In this document: in pieces, positions 17,349 to 25,574 of the stretch | Numbering within the stretch: position 1 is the first letter of the stretch | How the letters are laid out: every line of letters starts with the position of its first letter | Assembly: GCA_963669285.2 (NCBI GenBank) | Contig: CAXXSI010000022.1 | Span: forward strand, 558,001-622,000 | Length of the DNA: 64,000 nucleotides | Source of the DNA: JAWKWH01 sp963669285 | GTDB lineage: Bacteria > Pseudomonadota > Alphaproteobacteria > Rhizobiales > Rhizobiaceae | Direction of reading: 5' to 3' | Notes under the pieces: model-generated | Seen by the model: only the letters and a program-made list of their open reading frames with translations | Told to the model about the DNA's origin: nothing | Databases searched by the model: none | Made by a program: the position numbers and the translations under genes

Positions 17349-17795
17349 GCGGCATACGGGCTGTTTTGATGCTTATTAGTCTACATACTATAAGTCACAT
17401 TTTGTCTTGACACCGGTTGTATTTCCACGGCAGATTGCAATTACTCAGTAACAATTCTGTGTCCGGGGCTGTTCGTTCCATCTGGGCTTTCGCGTGAGCA
17501 AGGCGCTGGTGGAGAGTGAGGATAAGGGTGCGAAACCTACTCTCCCATTTCGGGGGGCAGAGCGGTTTGACGAACACATGGATGCGGCAGCTTTTTGGAT
17601 AAACCGATGCGGGGTAACTCCGGGCCTGCGGGCCCTGGTGATGATCAGCTGCAGCCGCATACCGGCGGCGGTTGCGTTTTTGTGTCTGCAAATCTTTTGG
17701 TGCTCCATCGGCGTAAAAGCCGCCGGCCCGACCAAAGCTTCACCCCGTGTTTTGGGAATACTGCACAGCGCCCGCACCAAATGGGGAATTCTACC
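17349..17795. other. Gene-poor region
   Basis: No convincing gene is seen in these 447 bases. Overlapping open frames on both strands lack recognisable motifs, start signals or typical composition. A short GGGCC-TGCG-GGCCC hairpin lies at about 17624-17637. Confidence 0.5.
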
Positions 17796-18095
17796 TTGGA
17801 TGACTACAATTTTTTTCGCGATTTGCTGGAAACCTGGCGGTTGACCAGCGACTGGGTAAAAACAGTGCTGCTGATTTCGATACCCGCTTACACCGCCTTT
17901 TTGATCCACCAGGTGCTGCATTACCGGAACGAACAGAAGGCCATCATTGCCGAGCAACGCACATCGGATACCGATCTGCGCCCGATGGTCGAGGCGCTGA
18001 TGCGCGAAATCGCAGCCGAATGGGAACGCAAGAAGTTCGACGACGATGCGCAGCCGCAACCGGGTGACGGGACACACCGCAGATGGCCGGTTTGA
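17796..18095 (+). CDS. Small single-pass membrane protein of unknown function
   Basis: From TTG 17796 the frame encodes about 99 residues: DDYNFFRDLLETWRLTSDW, then a hydrophobic segment KTVLLISIPAYTAFLIH, then a charged, probably helical cytoplasmic part (EQKAIIAEQR to EAEWERKKF). An upstream extension of the frame to 17595 has no protein-like features. No family is recognised. The topology resembles small phage- or envelope-related accessory proteins, but this is only descriptive. Confidence 0.5.
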   Translation: MDDYNFFRDLLETWRLTSDWVKTVLLISIPAYTAFLIHQVLHYRNEQKAIIAEQRTSDTDLRPMVEALMREIAAEWERKKFDDDAQPQPGDGTHRRWPV

Positions 18096-18503
18096 GGCCG
18101 GCACGCCGGCTATTTTGCAACGACTACCGTCGTCTCGCTTGGTCAGCAGGGCGCACTGTGTAACGGCGACCAGTGCACTGGTGTGGTTGCGGCGGGGGTC
18201 GGCCGTTGTCCCGCCGGACCTTGCCGCCCCGAGACGCGACGGGCGCATATTGCCGGTGTTTGCATCGCCGCAGGTTTGATCCCGCCACGGCTTGGTTTGT
18301 GAAAACCGCCGAACGGAATGAGCGGTTCAGCCAGGATAATCCCCCGGATTTCCTCATGTTTGCGGCCATTCCCCACATTTCCCCCTGAAATCCCCACAAA
18401 CTCTCCACACCCGGCCCAAGCGGTCCGGCAGGTGATCAGGCACATTGGCTTCAACAAAACGGAACGCACCGGCGACCGGCCGGAGACAAAAGGAAACAGA
18501 GCC
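18096..18503. other. Intergenic region with 10-base periodic TCCCCACA-type boxes
   Basis: No protein gene is supported in this 408-base stretch. It contains a run of C-rich boxes at 18370-18410 repeated every 10-11 bases (TCCCCACATT, TCCCCCTGAAA, TCCCCACAAA, CTCTCCACAC). The reverse strand reads as GTGGGGA-type boxes. A very similar array lies at 28326-28376. Confidence 0.55.
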
Positions 18504-18668
18504 ATGAACACCATCGCAAGCGCCATCACCCGCATCGCCGCAGGGATCGCCATTTTGACGATGTTGGCCTTTTCCAACGGCTATAGGGATTTTGCCGCAG
18601 CCGTCACCGCCGAAAACCAGGCAACCGACCAGACAGCAAGCGTTCTGCCCGCGCTGCCCAACTCCTGA
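18504..18668 (+). CDS. Small exported/membrane peptide
   Basis: A 54-residue protein with a strong ribosome-binding site (AAAGGAAAC) before ATG 18504. Residues 1-25 form a hydrophobic signal or anchor segment (ASAITRIAAGIAILTMLAFSN), and the rest is a short Ala/Thr/Gln-rich tail ending PALPNS. It is followed immediately by a strong rho-independent terminator, which supports a real monocistronic gene. No function is known. Confidence 0.65.
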   Translation: MNTIASAITRIAAGIAILTMLAFSNGYRDFAAAVTAENQATDQTASVLPALPNS

Positions 18669-18691
18669 TCCTTACTACCTCCCTGGCAATT

Positions 18692-18719
18692 GGGGCGCTC
18701 GCTGAGCGCCCCTTTTTTT
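18692..18719 (+). terminator. Rho-independent terminator
   Basis: A perfect 9-bp stem GGGGCGCTC / GAGCGCCCC (18692-18700 and 18704-18712) with a 3-base loop is followed by T7. It ends the short transcript of the gene at 18504-18668. Confidence 0.92.
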
Positions 18720-18839
18720 GTCTAGCCGGGATTCACCCGACAATCTGGATGCTTCGGCTCGTTTGCTGCTATGGTCGCACCGCACACGCGTTGAGAATGC
18801 CGCCATGCCGGAAACCGGCGACACATCAACTGCAATGCA

Positions 18840-20420
18840 ATGATAAAACGGGTTTGCGGGCTGATGGGCGTATTCAGGTTTGACCAGTTCGAATTGGACA
18901 CCGAAGCGTTCGAACTTCGCGACGGTGGCGCGAAAATACATGTCGAACCGCTGGTTTTCGATCTGATGCGCTTTCTTTTGGGCGAAGCCGGGCGGGTTGT
19001 CAGCCGCGACGAGCTCATTGAGAATGTCTGGGACGGTCGAATCGTTTCGGACGCCACCATCTCCAGCGCGATCAAAGCGATGCGTAAGGCGTTGGGCGAC
19101 AGCGGCGACAATCAGAAATATCTGACGACCGTTCGAGGACGCGGATTCCGGTTTGACGCAGACGTCCAAGCAGGTGACGACACACGTCAAAAGGCGCCTC
19201 AGGCACCGGCGGAAACAGCGGCAAAGATGGACCCGTCGCTGGCCATCCTGCCGTTCCAGGCCTATGGCGATGATGACAGGCTGAGAAATACCGCCAACGG
19301 TCTGGTCGAGAACCTGACAACGATTCTGACCCGCATCCCTTTGCTCAAACTGTCTTCGCGCATGGCTGCTGCTTCGCTCGGCGAAAAAAGCGTATCTCCG
19401 GACATCGTTCGCGACAGGCTGGGCGTCAGCTACATGATCGAGGGCAGTATTCAGCATGTCGGAGACGGCATCAGGATCAACGTGCAGCTCATCGACACAG
19501 GCTCGGGTTTTCACCTTTGGGCGCAGCAATTCGATCAGCCGGACGATGAGAATGCAATTGAGGCTTTGCTGCAGGAAATCTTGCCGCGCCTGGAACCGCA
19601 ACTGGTCAAGGCCATGCTCAAGGACCTCGGAGGTCAGGACGGCGGCCTCACCAGCAGGCAGTTACTGTTGCAGGCGATCAACATTCTGTCGCTGAAGGGC
19701 TGGAATCCGGACAGTTTTACCCAAACAGCCGGGATGTTGCGCCAATCGACCGAGCTCGATCCAAACGAAGCTATCGGCCACGCCTATCTTGCGCTGATAT
19801 TGGCCCTTGGCCAGCGTGTCGGAATGTTAAAGCGCAGCGGCGAGGTATTGGAGGAGGTGTACAGCGAAGTCGACGCCGCGCTGGATCTCGATCGAATGGA
19901 TTCCAACGTGCTCGGCCTTGTCGGCTGCGCTCTCGCCGATATCGGCGAGCCGGATCGTGGCATTCCGATCCTGCTTAACGCCATTGAGGCAAATCCCAAC
20001 AATGCCCAGGCACAGACCGCACTGGGTGCCGCCTACATGCTGGCGGGTGAAATCGAACTGGCCATCAAGCACTTGTCGCAAGGCATATCGATGAGCCCGA
20101 TGGACGGTCGGTTAGCACTATGGGGCGCAACGCTCGCCAACGCCCATCTGTTTGCCGGCGATCTGGACTCGGCGCTGGCGGAAGCGCAAAAATCCACACA
20201 CGCAGGCGGAAATCTCTACGTGCCCCACATCGTGCTTGCAGCCACGCACCTTGCGAGAAACGAGGTTGAAAGCGCGAAGCGAGCCGTCAATCAAGCCTAC
20301 CGTATCGCACCGCAACTGACCGACAGACAGGTTGCCGCGATTGTTGGGCCCGAATTTGCCGGTACGATCGAAAAACTTTGGCCGACGCCTGGAAGTTCCG
20401 GTCAAACAGGCTCGCAATAA
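18840..20420 (+). CDS. Winged-helix (OmpR/CadC-type) regulator with TolB-like and TPR domains
   Basis: Protein of 526 residues. Residues about 8-100 form a Trans_reg_C winged helix (FELRDGGAKIHVEPLVFDLMRFLLGEAGRVVSRDELIENVW, then TVRGRGFRF). A FlgO/TolB-like domain follows (LAILPFQAYGDDDRLRNTANGLVENLTTIL, then GVSYMIEGSIQ). The C-terminal half is TPR-like (DPNEAIGHAYLALILALG, AQTALGAAYMLAGEIELAIKHL). No transmembrane segment was seen. ATG 18864 is an alternative start. A paralogue with the same layout lies at 30421-32052. The target is unknown. Confidence 0.85.
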   Translation: MIKRVCGLMGVFRFDQFELDTEAFELRDGGAKIHVEPLVFDLMRFLLGEAGRVVSRDELIENVWDGRIVSDATISSAIKAMRKALGDSGDNQKYLTTVRGRGFRFDADVQAGDDTRQKAPQAPAETAAKMDPSLAILPFQAYGDDDRLRNTANGLVENLTTILTRIPLLKLSSRMAAASLGEKSVSPDIVRDRLGVSYMIEGSIQHVGDGIRINVQLIDTGSGFHLWAQQFDQPDDENAIEALLQEILPRLEPQLVKAMLKDLGGQDGGLTSRQLLLQAINILSLKGWNPDSFTQTAGMLRQSTELDPNEAIGHAYLALILALGQRVGMLKRSGEVLEEVYSEVDAALDLDRMDSNVLGLVGCALADIGEPDRGIPILLNAIEANPNNAQAQTALGAAYMLAGEIELAIKHLSQGISMSPMDGRLALWGATLANAHLFAGDLDSALAEAQKSTHAGGNLYVPHIVLAATHLARNEVESAKRAVNQAYRIAPQLTDRQVAAIVGPEFAGTIEKLWPTPGSSGQTGSQ

Positions 20421-20459
20421 GTAGACACTCCCGCCGCTCCGATCATCTGCGGACCATAG

Positions 20460-21137
20460 CTATTGCGCCCCGATCGCCTGTTCAACAATGGCGTCGATAT
20501 GGATCTGGGCGCAATCGTAAACCGGAAATTCACTGTCGGTGCTATCGAACACGAGGAACAGGTCGGTGCCTGCAAGGGCAATCGCGTCGGCGCCCTGTTC
20601 ACGGCACATCTTCCGACCCTGGGAGACAAAGAACCGGCGTTGTTGATCTGTCGCTTGGCCGGCCTTGGCCACGGTGATGTAATTGTCGTGGGTCGCGTCG
20701 AGATCAGCGCCTTGCGGCAAGACGAGATCGACAGAGGTGACCCCGCCATAGAGACGGGATTCCAGCACTGTTCTTGTCCCGAGCAGTCCCAGCCGATCGA
20801 CATTCTGACCGGCAAAGAAACGATCGAGAACCGGGATCGCATCGATGAGCGGCAAAGGCGAAATCGCCTTAAGCTCGTTGATGCAAAAGTGGCCCGCCAG
20901 CGATGTGACCACAGCACAATCGGCGCCGGCTGCCTGCAGCCGTTTGACGAATTTGAGGAAAATGTCGGCCTGATCCTCGGCGGCACCCCTCTCCAGATTG
21001 GCGAGCAATTCCAGCGTGTCGGCATGAACGATGGTCAGCTCCATTGTTCTGCCGGCAGCGGCATGGGCTGCCGCCAACCTTCGATAATAAAACTCGGTGG
21101 CGGCGGGTCCGATCCCGCCGATCAGGCCAATATGCAT
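20460..21137 (-). CDS. Asp/Glu racemase-family protein lacking both catalytic cysteines
   Basis: The 225-residue protein starts with IGLIGGIGPAATEFYYRRLAAAH, the hallmark of the aspartate/glutamate/hydantoin racemase superfamily (YgeA-like). In active members the two catalytic cysteines lie in PCNTAH-like and GCT-like motifs. Here the first position reads VVTSLAGHF (Ser for Cys) and the second IALAGTDLF (Gly for Cys). Length and general fold look intact, so the gene is not simply broken. It might catalyse a different reaction, such as a decarboxylase or isomerase, or bind a ligand without turnover. It is convergent with the regulator at 18840-20420. Confidence 0.75.
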   Translation of the reverse strand: MHIGLIGGIGPAATEFYYRRLAAAHAAAGRTMELTIVHADTLELLANLERGAAEDQADIFLKFVKRLQAAGADCAVVTSLAGHFCINELKAISPLPLIDAIPVLDRFFAGQNVDRLGLLGTRTVLESRLYGGVTSVDLVLPQGADLDATHDNYITVAKAGQATDQQRRFFVSQGRKMCREQGADAIALAGTDLFLVFDSTDSEFPVYDCAQIHIDAIVEQAIGAQ

Positions 21138-21164
21138 CGCGGACTCACAATCTGTTGCCGATGT

Positions 21165-21659
21165 TCAAGCCTGCATTTCGGCGAGCAGTTCGGCAAGCAT
21201 TTCCATGCCCTTGCCCCAACCCTTGTCGAGGCCGGCAATGGCGCCGGCAAAGCAGGCGATTTCCGCTTTTGTGGCTTCATGCGGTTCCCAGGTAAGGCGC
21301 AGTTTTGTACTGCCGCCGGCGTCCTCGAAGGTCACAGTGGTCAGCAGCACGCGCGGCCAGTCGGCCATCATCGGATTGGATGCAATGTTCCAATCGGCAT
21401 CGCAGTTTGAATGCAGCCAGACCAGTCGAGAAGGCGGAGAAACTTCAGTATATTCAACGCGCTGATAGTGCGAGTTGTCGCCCCACTTCATTTCGTTGAG
21501 CCACAGTCCACCTGGCTCAACATTCAACTCGTGGATGATCGTCTCGACACCCGGCCCATACCAGCGTGACAGCAATTCCGGCTCCGTCCAGGTTCTCCAA
21601 ACGAGCGCACGCGGCGCATCGAATTGTCTCTCCAGCACATAGGTCGGCAAATCAGTCAT
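21165..21659 (-). CDS. SRPBCC/AHSA1-family protein
   Basis: A 164-residue START-like protein of the AHSA1 type: FDAPRALVWRTWTEPELLSRWYGPG near the N-terminus, VEPGGLWLNEMKWGD in the middle, and LTWEPHEATKAEIACFAGAIAGLDKGWGKGMEMLAELL at the end. Such proteins bind hydrophobic ligands and are usually encoded with an ArsR-type regulator, as here (8-base overlap with the gene upstream). The ligand is unknown. Confidence 0.88.
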   Translation of the reverse strand: MTDLPTYVLERQFDAPRALVWRTWTEPELLSRWYGPGVETIIHELNVEPGGLWLNEMKWGDNSHYQRVEYTEVSPPSRLVWLHSNCDADWNIASNPMMADWPRVLLTTVTFEDAGGSTKLRLTWEPHEATKAEIACFAGAIAGLDKGWGKGMEMLAELLAEMQA

Positions 21660-22023
21660 TGCGTGCGCCTTTCGCTTCAGCTTGTTTCATGTCTTCGAGC
21701 AGGTCATCAAGTTGGTCGAAGCTCGACGCCCAGAACCGTTTGAATTCTTCCAACCATTCGACGGCTGCAGCCATCGGCTCAGCCTTCAAGCGCGCCGGGC
21801 GGCGTTGCCGGTCGACGTCGCGTTCGATCAGACCTGCCCGTTCCAGCACCTTCAGGTGTTTGGAGATGGCCGGCTGACTCATGTCGAACGGGACGACGAG
21901 TTCATTCACCGAAGCGTCTCCCGACGCCAGCCGCGTCAGGATCGACCGCCGTGTCGGGTCGGCGAGTGCGGCAAACACTGTGTCGAGATTTTTGCCGCCG
22001 GTGGATTGTTGAGATAGTTGCAT
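21652..22023 (-). CDS. ArsR-family transcriptional regulator
   Basis: Winged-helix repressor of 123 residues: FAALADPTRRSILTRLASGDASVNELVVPFDMSQPAISKHLKVLERAGLIERDVDRQRR is the full ArsR domain. No metal-binding CxC is present, so it belongs to the non-metal subgroup that accompanies SRPBCC genes. A 16-base palindrome overlaps its start codon (22022-22037), suggesting autoregulation. It overlaps the SRPBCC gene by 8 bases. Confidence 0.92.
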   Translation of the reverse strand: MQLSQQSTGGKNLDTVFAALADPTRRSILTRLASGDASVNELVVPFDMSQPAISKHLKVLERAGLIERDVDRQRRPARLKAEPMAAAVEWLEEFKRFWASSFDQLDDLLEDMKQAEAKGARND

Positions 22024-22037
22024 AACCTAGTGGTTAT
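22022..22037. promoter_or_regulatory. Predicted ArsR operator
   Basis: ATAACC-TAGT-GGTTAT is a perfect inverted repeat that begins within the ArsR start codon. Position and symmetry suit an autorepressor site, which could also affect the divergent gene starting near 22099. Confidence 0.65.
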
Positions 22038-22098
22038 ATAACTGAGTCAACAACGTCAAGCGGCTGTTTCGACTTGCCGTATCCGAAAACGGAATCCG

Positions 22099-22980
22099 TT
22101 GTCCGCTGGTTTGACCATCCGATTTGGTCTTTGCGCCTGCGATCTGGTGGAACTGATTGGACTGCGATGGTATCCGAGAGGGACCAACAGCCTGCAGCCG
22201 GGACGCGCATTGACCCACCTTATCGAAGTTGCTGATGATATCTGGATCGCCGAAGGCGAGAACGTCAGCTTCTATGGCTTTGCCTATCCAACGCGTAGTG
22301 TCATTGTTCGCCTGCCGAGCACAAAACTCTGGATCTGGTCGCCGGTTCGCCTGTCACCCGACCTTGTGAGCGCGATCAATAATCTCGGCGAGCCGATACA
22401 TCTGGTCAGCCCGAACAAGATCCATCACCTTTTTCTTGGCGAATGGACGGCCGAATTTCCGCAAGCGAAATTGTGGGGACCGCAATCAACCATCGACAAG
22501 CGATCTGATTTGCATTTTCAGCCTGCACTATCAGATGAATGCCCAACCGACTGGGAGGGCGCGTTCGATCAGGTCTGGTTCAACGGCTCACCGGTTATGG
22601 ACGAGATCGTCTTTTTCCACCGGCATTCCAGGACGGCGATCCTCGCCGATCTGTCGGAAAACTTCAGCGAGAAATACATTCTGGACCACTGGAAATGGTG
22701 GCAGCGCTGGATCGCGCCGCTATGGGGTATCGTCGAAGGAAAGGGGTATGCGCCTCTGGAGTGGCGGATGACGTTTTTTGCGCGGGCCTCGACGCGAAGG
22801 GCCGTTGAGCGGGTGCTCGGCTGGAATCCCGATCGCGTGATCATGGCCCATGGGGAATGGCAACGAAGCGACGGGCGCCGGTATCTGGAGAAGGCCTTCG
22901 ACTGGGTCCATGACCTGGGCACAGGAGGTTCGAGATCGATACGAAGGTGGAAGTTGGCGACAGATGTCGAAAAACGATGA
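22099..22980 (+). CDS. DUF4336 domain protein (metallo-hydrolase-like)
   Basis: The core matches DUF4336: LIEVADDIWIAEGENVSFYGFAYPTRSVIVRLPSTKLWIWSPVRLSPDLV, then HLVSPNKIHHLFLGEW and the C-terminal VIMAHGEW. The fold is related to metallo-beta-lactamase-like proteins. No ATG is found in the right place. TTG 22099, GTG 22147 or TTG 22210 (just before the conserved core, with GGGA 6 bases upstream) are candidate starts; the listed start is the longest. The last 17 bases overlap chrA, so the two are probably co-translated. Confidence 0.75.
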   Translation: MSAGLTIRFGLCACDLVELIGLRWYPRGTNSLQPGRALTHLIEVADDIWIAEGENVSFYGFAYPTRSVIVRLPSTKLWIWSPVRLSPDLVSAINNLGEPIHLVSPNKIHHLFLGEWTAEFPQAKLWGPQSTIDKRSDLHFQPALSDECPTDWEGAFDQVWFNGSPVMDEIVFFHRHSRTAILADLSENFSEKYILDHWKWWQRWIAPLWGIVEGKGYAPLEWRMTFFARASTRRAVERVLGWNPDRVIMAHGEWQRSDGRRYLEKAFDWVHDLGTGGSRSIRRWKLATDVEKR

Positions 22981-24181
22981 ACCCGCCGAGACGGAGCGGC
23001 AACGCGGAAGCGCTGCGGAAGTCTTTCTCGTCTTTTTAAAGCTCGGACTGACCTCATTTGGCGGTCCAATCGCGCATCTGGGTTATTTCCGCGACGAACT
23101 GGTCACCCGGCGAGGCTGGATCGACGATCGCGCATATGCCGATCTGGTGGCGTTGTGCCAGTTTCTGCCCGGTCCAGCCTCAAGCCAGGCCGGTTTCGCG
23201 CTTGGTCTGATGCGCGCCGGATGGTTGGGAGCGCTCTGTGCTTTTACGGCCTTTACCCTGCCGTCCGCTTTGGTGCTGTTCATCTTTGCCCTGACTTCAA
23301 CCGCTATTGCCGGGCCGGTCGGCACCGGCGTGCTGAACGGTCTCAAGATTGTCGCGGTTGCCATAATCGCGCAGGCGGTCTGGGGCATGGCGAGAAACCT
23401 GTGCCCCGACCGCGAACGTGCGACCATAGCGCTTGCGGCGGTCGCCGTGCTGGCCTTTGTGCCCGGTGCATTCGGAATGATCAGTGCGATCGTGCTTGGC
23501 GGGCTTGTCGGCCTGGTTGTCGGGCGGCGTTCCGATGTACCCGAAAGCGGACATCTGAATGTGCCGGTATCCGCCAAAATGGCTGCAGCGGCAATCGCTG
23601 CGTTTTTCGGGCTTCTGTTGATTCTGCCGATTATGGCGGGCCAGGGGCAGGGACTTGCCGTCTTTGACAGCTTCTATCGCGCCGGCGCGCTGGTATTTGG
23701 CGGTGGGCATGTTGTCCTGCCGCTTCTGGAAGCCGAGGTCGTGCAGACCGGCTGGGTGACGCAAGACGAATTCCTCGCAGGCTATGGTGCCGCGCAGGCC
23801 GTGCCCGGTCCGCTGTTCACCTTCGCGGCCTATCTTGGTGCGGTTCTCGGGTCGCCGCCGAATGGCGTCGCCGGTTCGATCATCGCGCTTCTGGCATTGT
23901 TTTTGCCGGGCTTCCTGCTGCTGACAGGTGCGCTGCCCTTCTGGGATCGTTTGCGGGCAATGGCGCGTGCGCAATCGGTGATGCAGGGAACCAATGCTGC
24001 CGTTGTCGGGATCCTTGGAACAGCGCTTTATTCGCCGGTTTTCACCAACGCGGTCACCGATTTGAAGTCGTTTACCCTTGCCCTTGGCTGCTTCGTGCTG
24101 CTGATGGCCTGGAAAGCGCCGCCATGGGTCGTCGTCCTGGTCGCGGCGGTTGGCGGCGTCGGACTTGGTTTGGTGCGCTGA
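22964..24181 (+). CDS. chrA: Chromate transporter ChrA (two CHR domains)
   Basis: Inner-membrane protein of 405 residues with the two-domain CHR architecture. The first domain has FLKLGLTSFGGPIAHLGYFRDELV and QFLPGPASSQAGFALG. The second has ALVFGGGHVVLPLLEAEVV and GAAQAVPGPLFTFAAYLG. About ten to twelve hydrophobic helices are visible. ChrA proteins export chromate or take part in sulfate-like oxyanion transport. Start ATG 22964 lies inside the end of the preceding gene. Confidence 0.92.
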   Translation: MSKNDEPAETERQRGSAAEVFLVFLKLGLTSFGGPIAHLGYFRDELVTRRGWIDDRAYADLVALCQFLPGPASSQAGFALGLMRAGWLGALCAFTAFTLPSALVLFIFALTSTAIAGPVGTGVLNGLKIVAVAIIAQAVWGMARNLCPDRERATIALAAVAVLAFVPGAFGMISAIVLGGLVGLVVGRRSDVPESGHLNVPVSAKMAAAAIAAFFGLLLILPIMAGQGQGLAVFDSFYRAGALVFGGGHVVLPLLEAEVVQTGWVTQDEFLAGYGAAQAVPGPLFTFAAYLGAVLGSPPNGVAGSIIALLALFLPGFLLLTGALPFWDRLRAMARAQSVMQGTNAAVVGILGTALYSPVFTNAVTDLKSFTLALGCFVLLMAWKAPPWVVVLVAAVGGVGLGLVR

Positions 24182-24186
24182 CGGCT

Positions 24187-25383
24187 CTAGGCGCGGTTCT
24201 TGAAGAGATTTTGTCCGATCGAAAAAATCGTGCTTTCGGCTTTTTCCTTCTTGGCCGAAGCCTCCTCCGGAAGGATGATCCGCTTCAGATCCTCGATCAC
24301 ATTGGCGGCTGGGTCGATTTCATGCAGCGCGACGCCGCGGTCGACCGCTTCGCGAACCAGCTTGTAATTGTTGGCCACCCCTCCGGCGAAATAGTCACCC
24401 AGCAGTGTTTCGACGTCGGCGGGGCTTATCCCGCCGTTGAATCCGCGGCGCTCGAACCGGTTCACGATGACTTTCGGATGCAAGTTGTTGCCCGACATCT
24501 CCTGTATGGCCTGGATAAGCCTTTGGGCGCGGCGCATTGACGGAACCGTCATTTCGGCAACGATGTAGGTATCGTTGGCGCCCATCAATATGGTGTTGGT
24601 CCACGGCAACCAGGCTTTCGGCAAGTCGATGACGACATTGTCGAAATGGACGGCGGCAAGATCGAGAATACGCAGGACTACATCGGTATCGATCGACGGT
24701 ATTTCCAGCGGCGCTGCCGGAGATGCGAGAACGCCAACCCCGCTGCTGTGTTTCGATATCATCGCCTCGAGCAAGTGCTGGTCCAGCCGTTCGGGCTGTG
24801 CGGCGATTTCCGACAGCTTGAAGCGCGGTTCCAGATCGAGATATTCGGCGCAAGTACCCTCGAAAAAATTCAGATCGACGATGCAGGTTTTTGCCTTTGC
24901 GGCTGACCGGTTATGCAGCAGGAATGCCGCCTGTATTGCCAGGGTCGTGGCGCCGTTGCCGCTGGCGGCGGGCATGAACGAGTATACGCGCGATTCTTGA
25001 TCATCTGCGCGCGACTCGTTCCGCATCATGCCGAGGCAGGCGCGGATCAAATCCGGTGATGTCACCGGTTTGATGACAAAATCGGAAATCTGGAGATGGA
25101 ACAGAAGCCGGAGTGCGGCGTCGTTGTGGCGTTGCAGAACCACAAGGATCGGCACGTTTCCGGCGAGTTGCCTGGCAATCCGCTGTAATGCCTCGAGTTC
25201 AACCAGTGTGGTTGCATCCATATCGATGATGAAAGCGTCGGTATTCTTGTCGCGCGTTTCGCTTTCAAGCTCTGATATGTTCTTTTCGACCAAGACGACG
25301 TCGAAGCGGTCATCAATGGCGAGCGCCGAGCGGGCGTTCAACCAAAATGTTTTATCCTGCGATACGACGACGATACGCTGCAT
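24187..25383 (-). CDS. CpaE/MinD-like ATPase with receiver-like N-terminal domain
   Basis: From ATG 25383 the protein has 398 residues. An N-terminal response-regulator-like domain (RIVVVSQDKTFWLNARSALAIDDRF, then DAFIIDMDATTLVELEAL) is followed by a MinD/ParA-like domain with a deviant Walker A, ASGNGATTLAIQ, which lacks the usual lysines, and VIDLPKAW as the second acidic motif. This layout is that of CpaE/TadZ, which localises Flp/Tad pilus machinery to the cell pole. No other cpa/tad genes occur in the window, so the partner is unknown. The gene is convergent with chrA (5-base gap). Confidence 0.8.
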   Translation of the reverse strand: MQRIVVVSQDKTFWLNARSALAIDDRFDVVLVEKNISELESETRDKNTDAFIIDMDATTLVELEALQRIARQLAGNVPILVVLQRHNDAALRLLFHLQISDFVIKPVTSPDLIRACLGMMRNESRADDQESRVYSFMPAASGNGATTLAIQAAFLLHNRSAAKAKTCIVDLNFFEGTCAEYLDLEPRFKLSEIAAQPERLDQHLLEAMISKHSSGVGVLASPAAPLEIPSIDTDVVLRILDLAAVHFDNVVIDLPKAWLPWTNTILMGANDTYIVAEMTVPSMRRAQRLIQAIQEMSGNNLHPKVIVNRFERRGFNGGISPADVETLLGDYFAGGVANNYKLVREAVDRGVALHEIDPAANVIEDLKRIILPEEASAKKEKAESTIFSIGQNLFKNRA

Positions 25384-25574
25384 TTGCCGGGTATATCCAA
25401 TCCCACATTGCAATGATGATGACACCGCTTGGCCGGTGTGTTCACCCTCGCGCTTCCATTAGCATTCATTACATTAGGCTATATTGGTCAAAAAAATCGC
25501 AATCGATATGGTTCACGAATGGTTTCCGTGCTGTTCGACTGCCGATTGCACAGCAAAGTTTTTCGATGAACGGA

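Noticed and set aside
17494..17844. A plus-strand open frame of 116 codons in the gene-poor region.
   Set aside because: No motif, no ribosome-binding site; it overlaps the better-supported small membrane protein in another frame.
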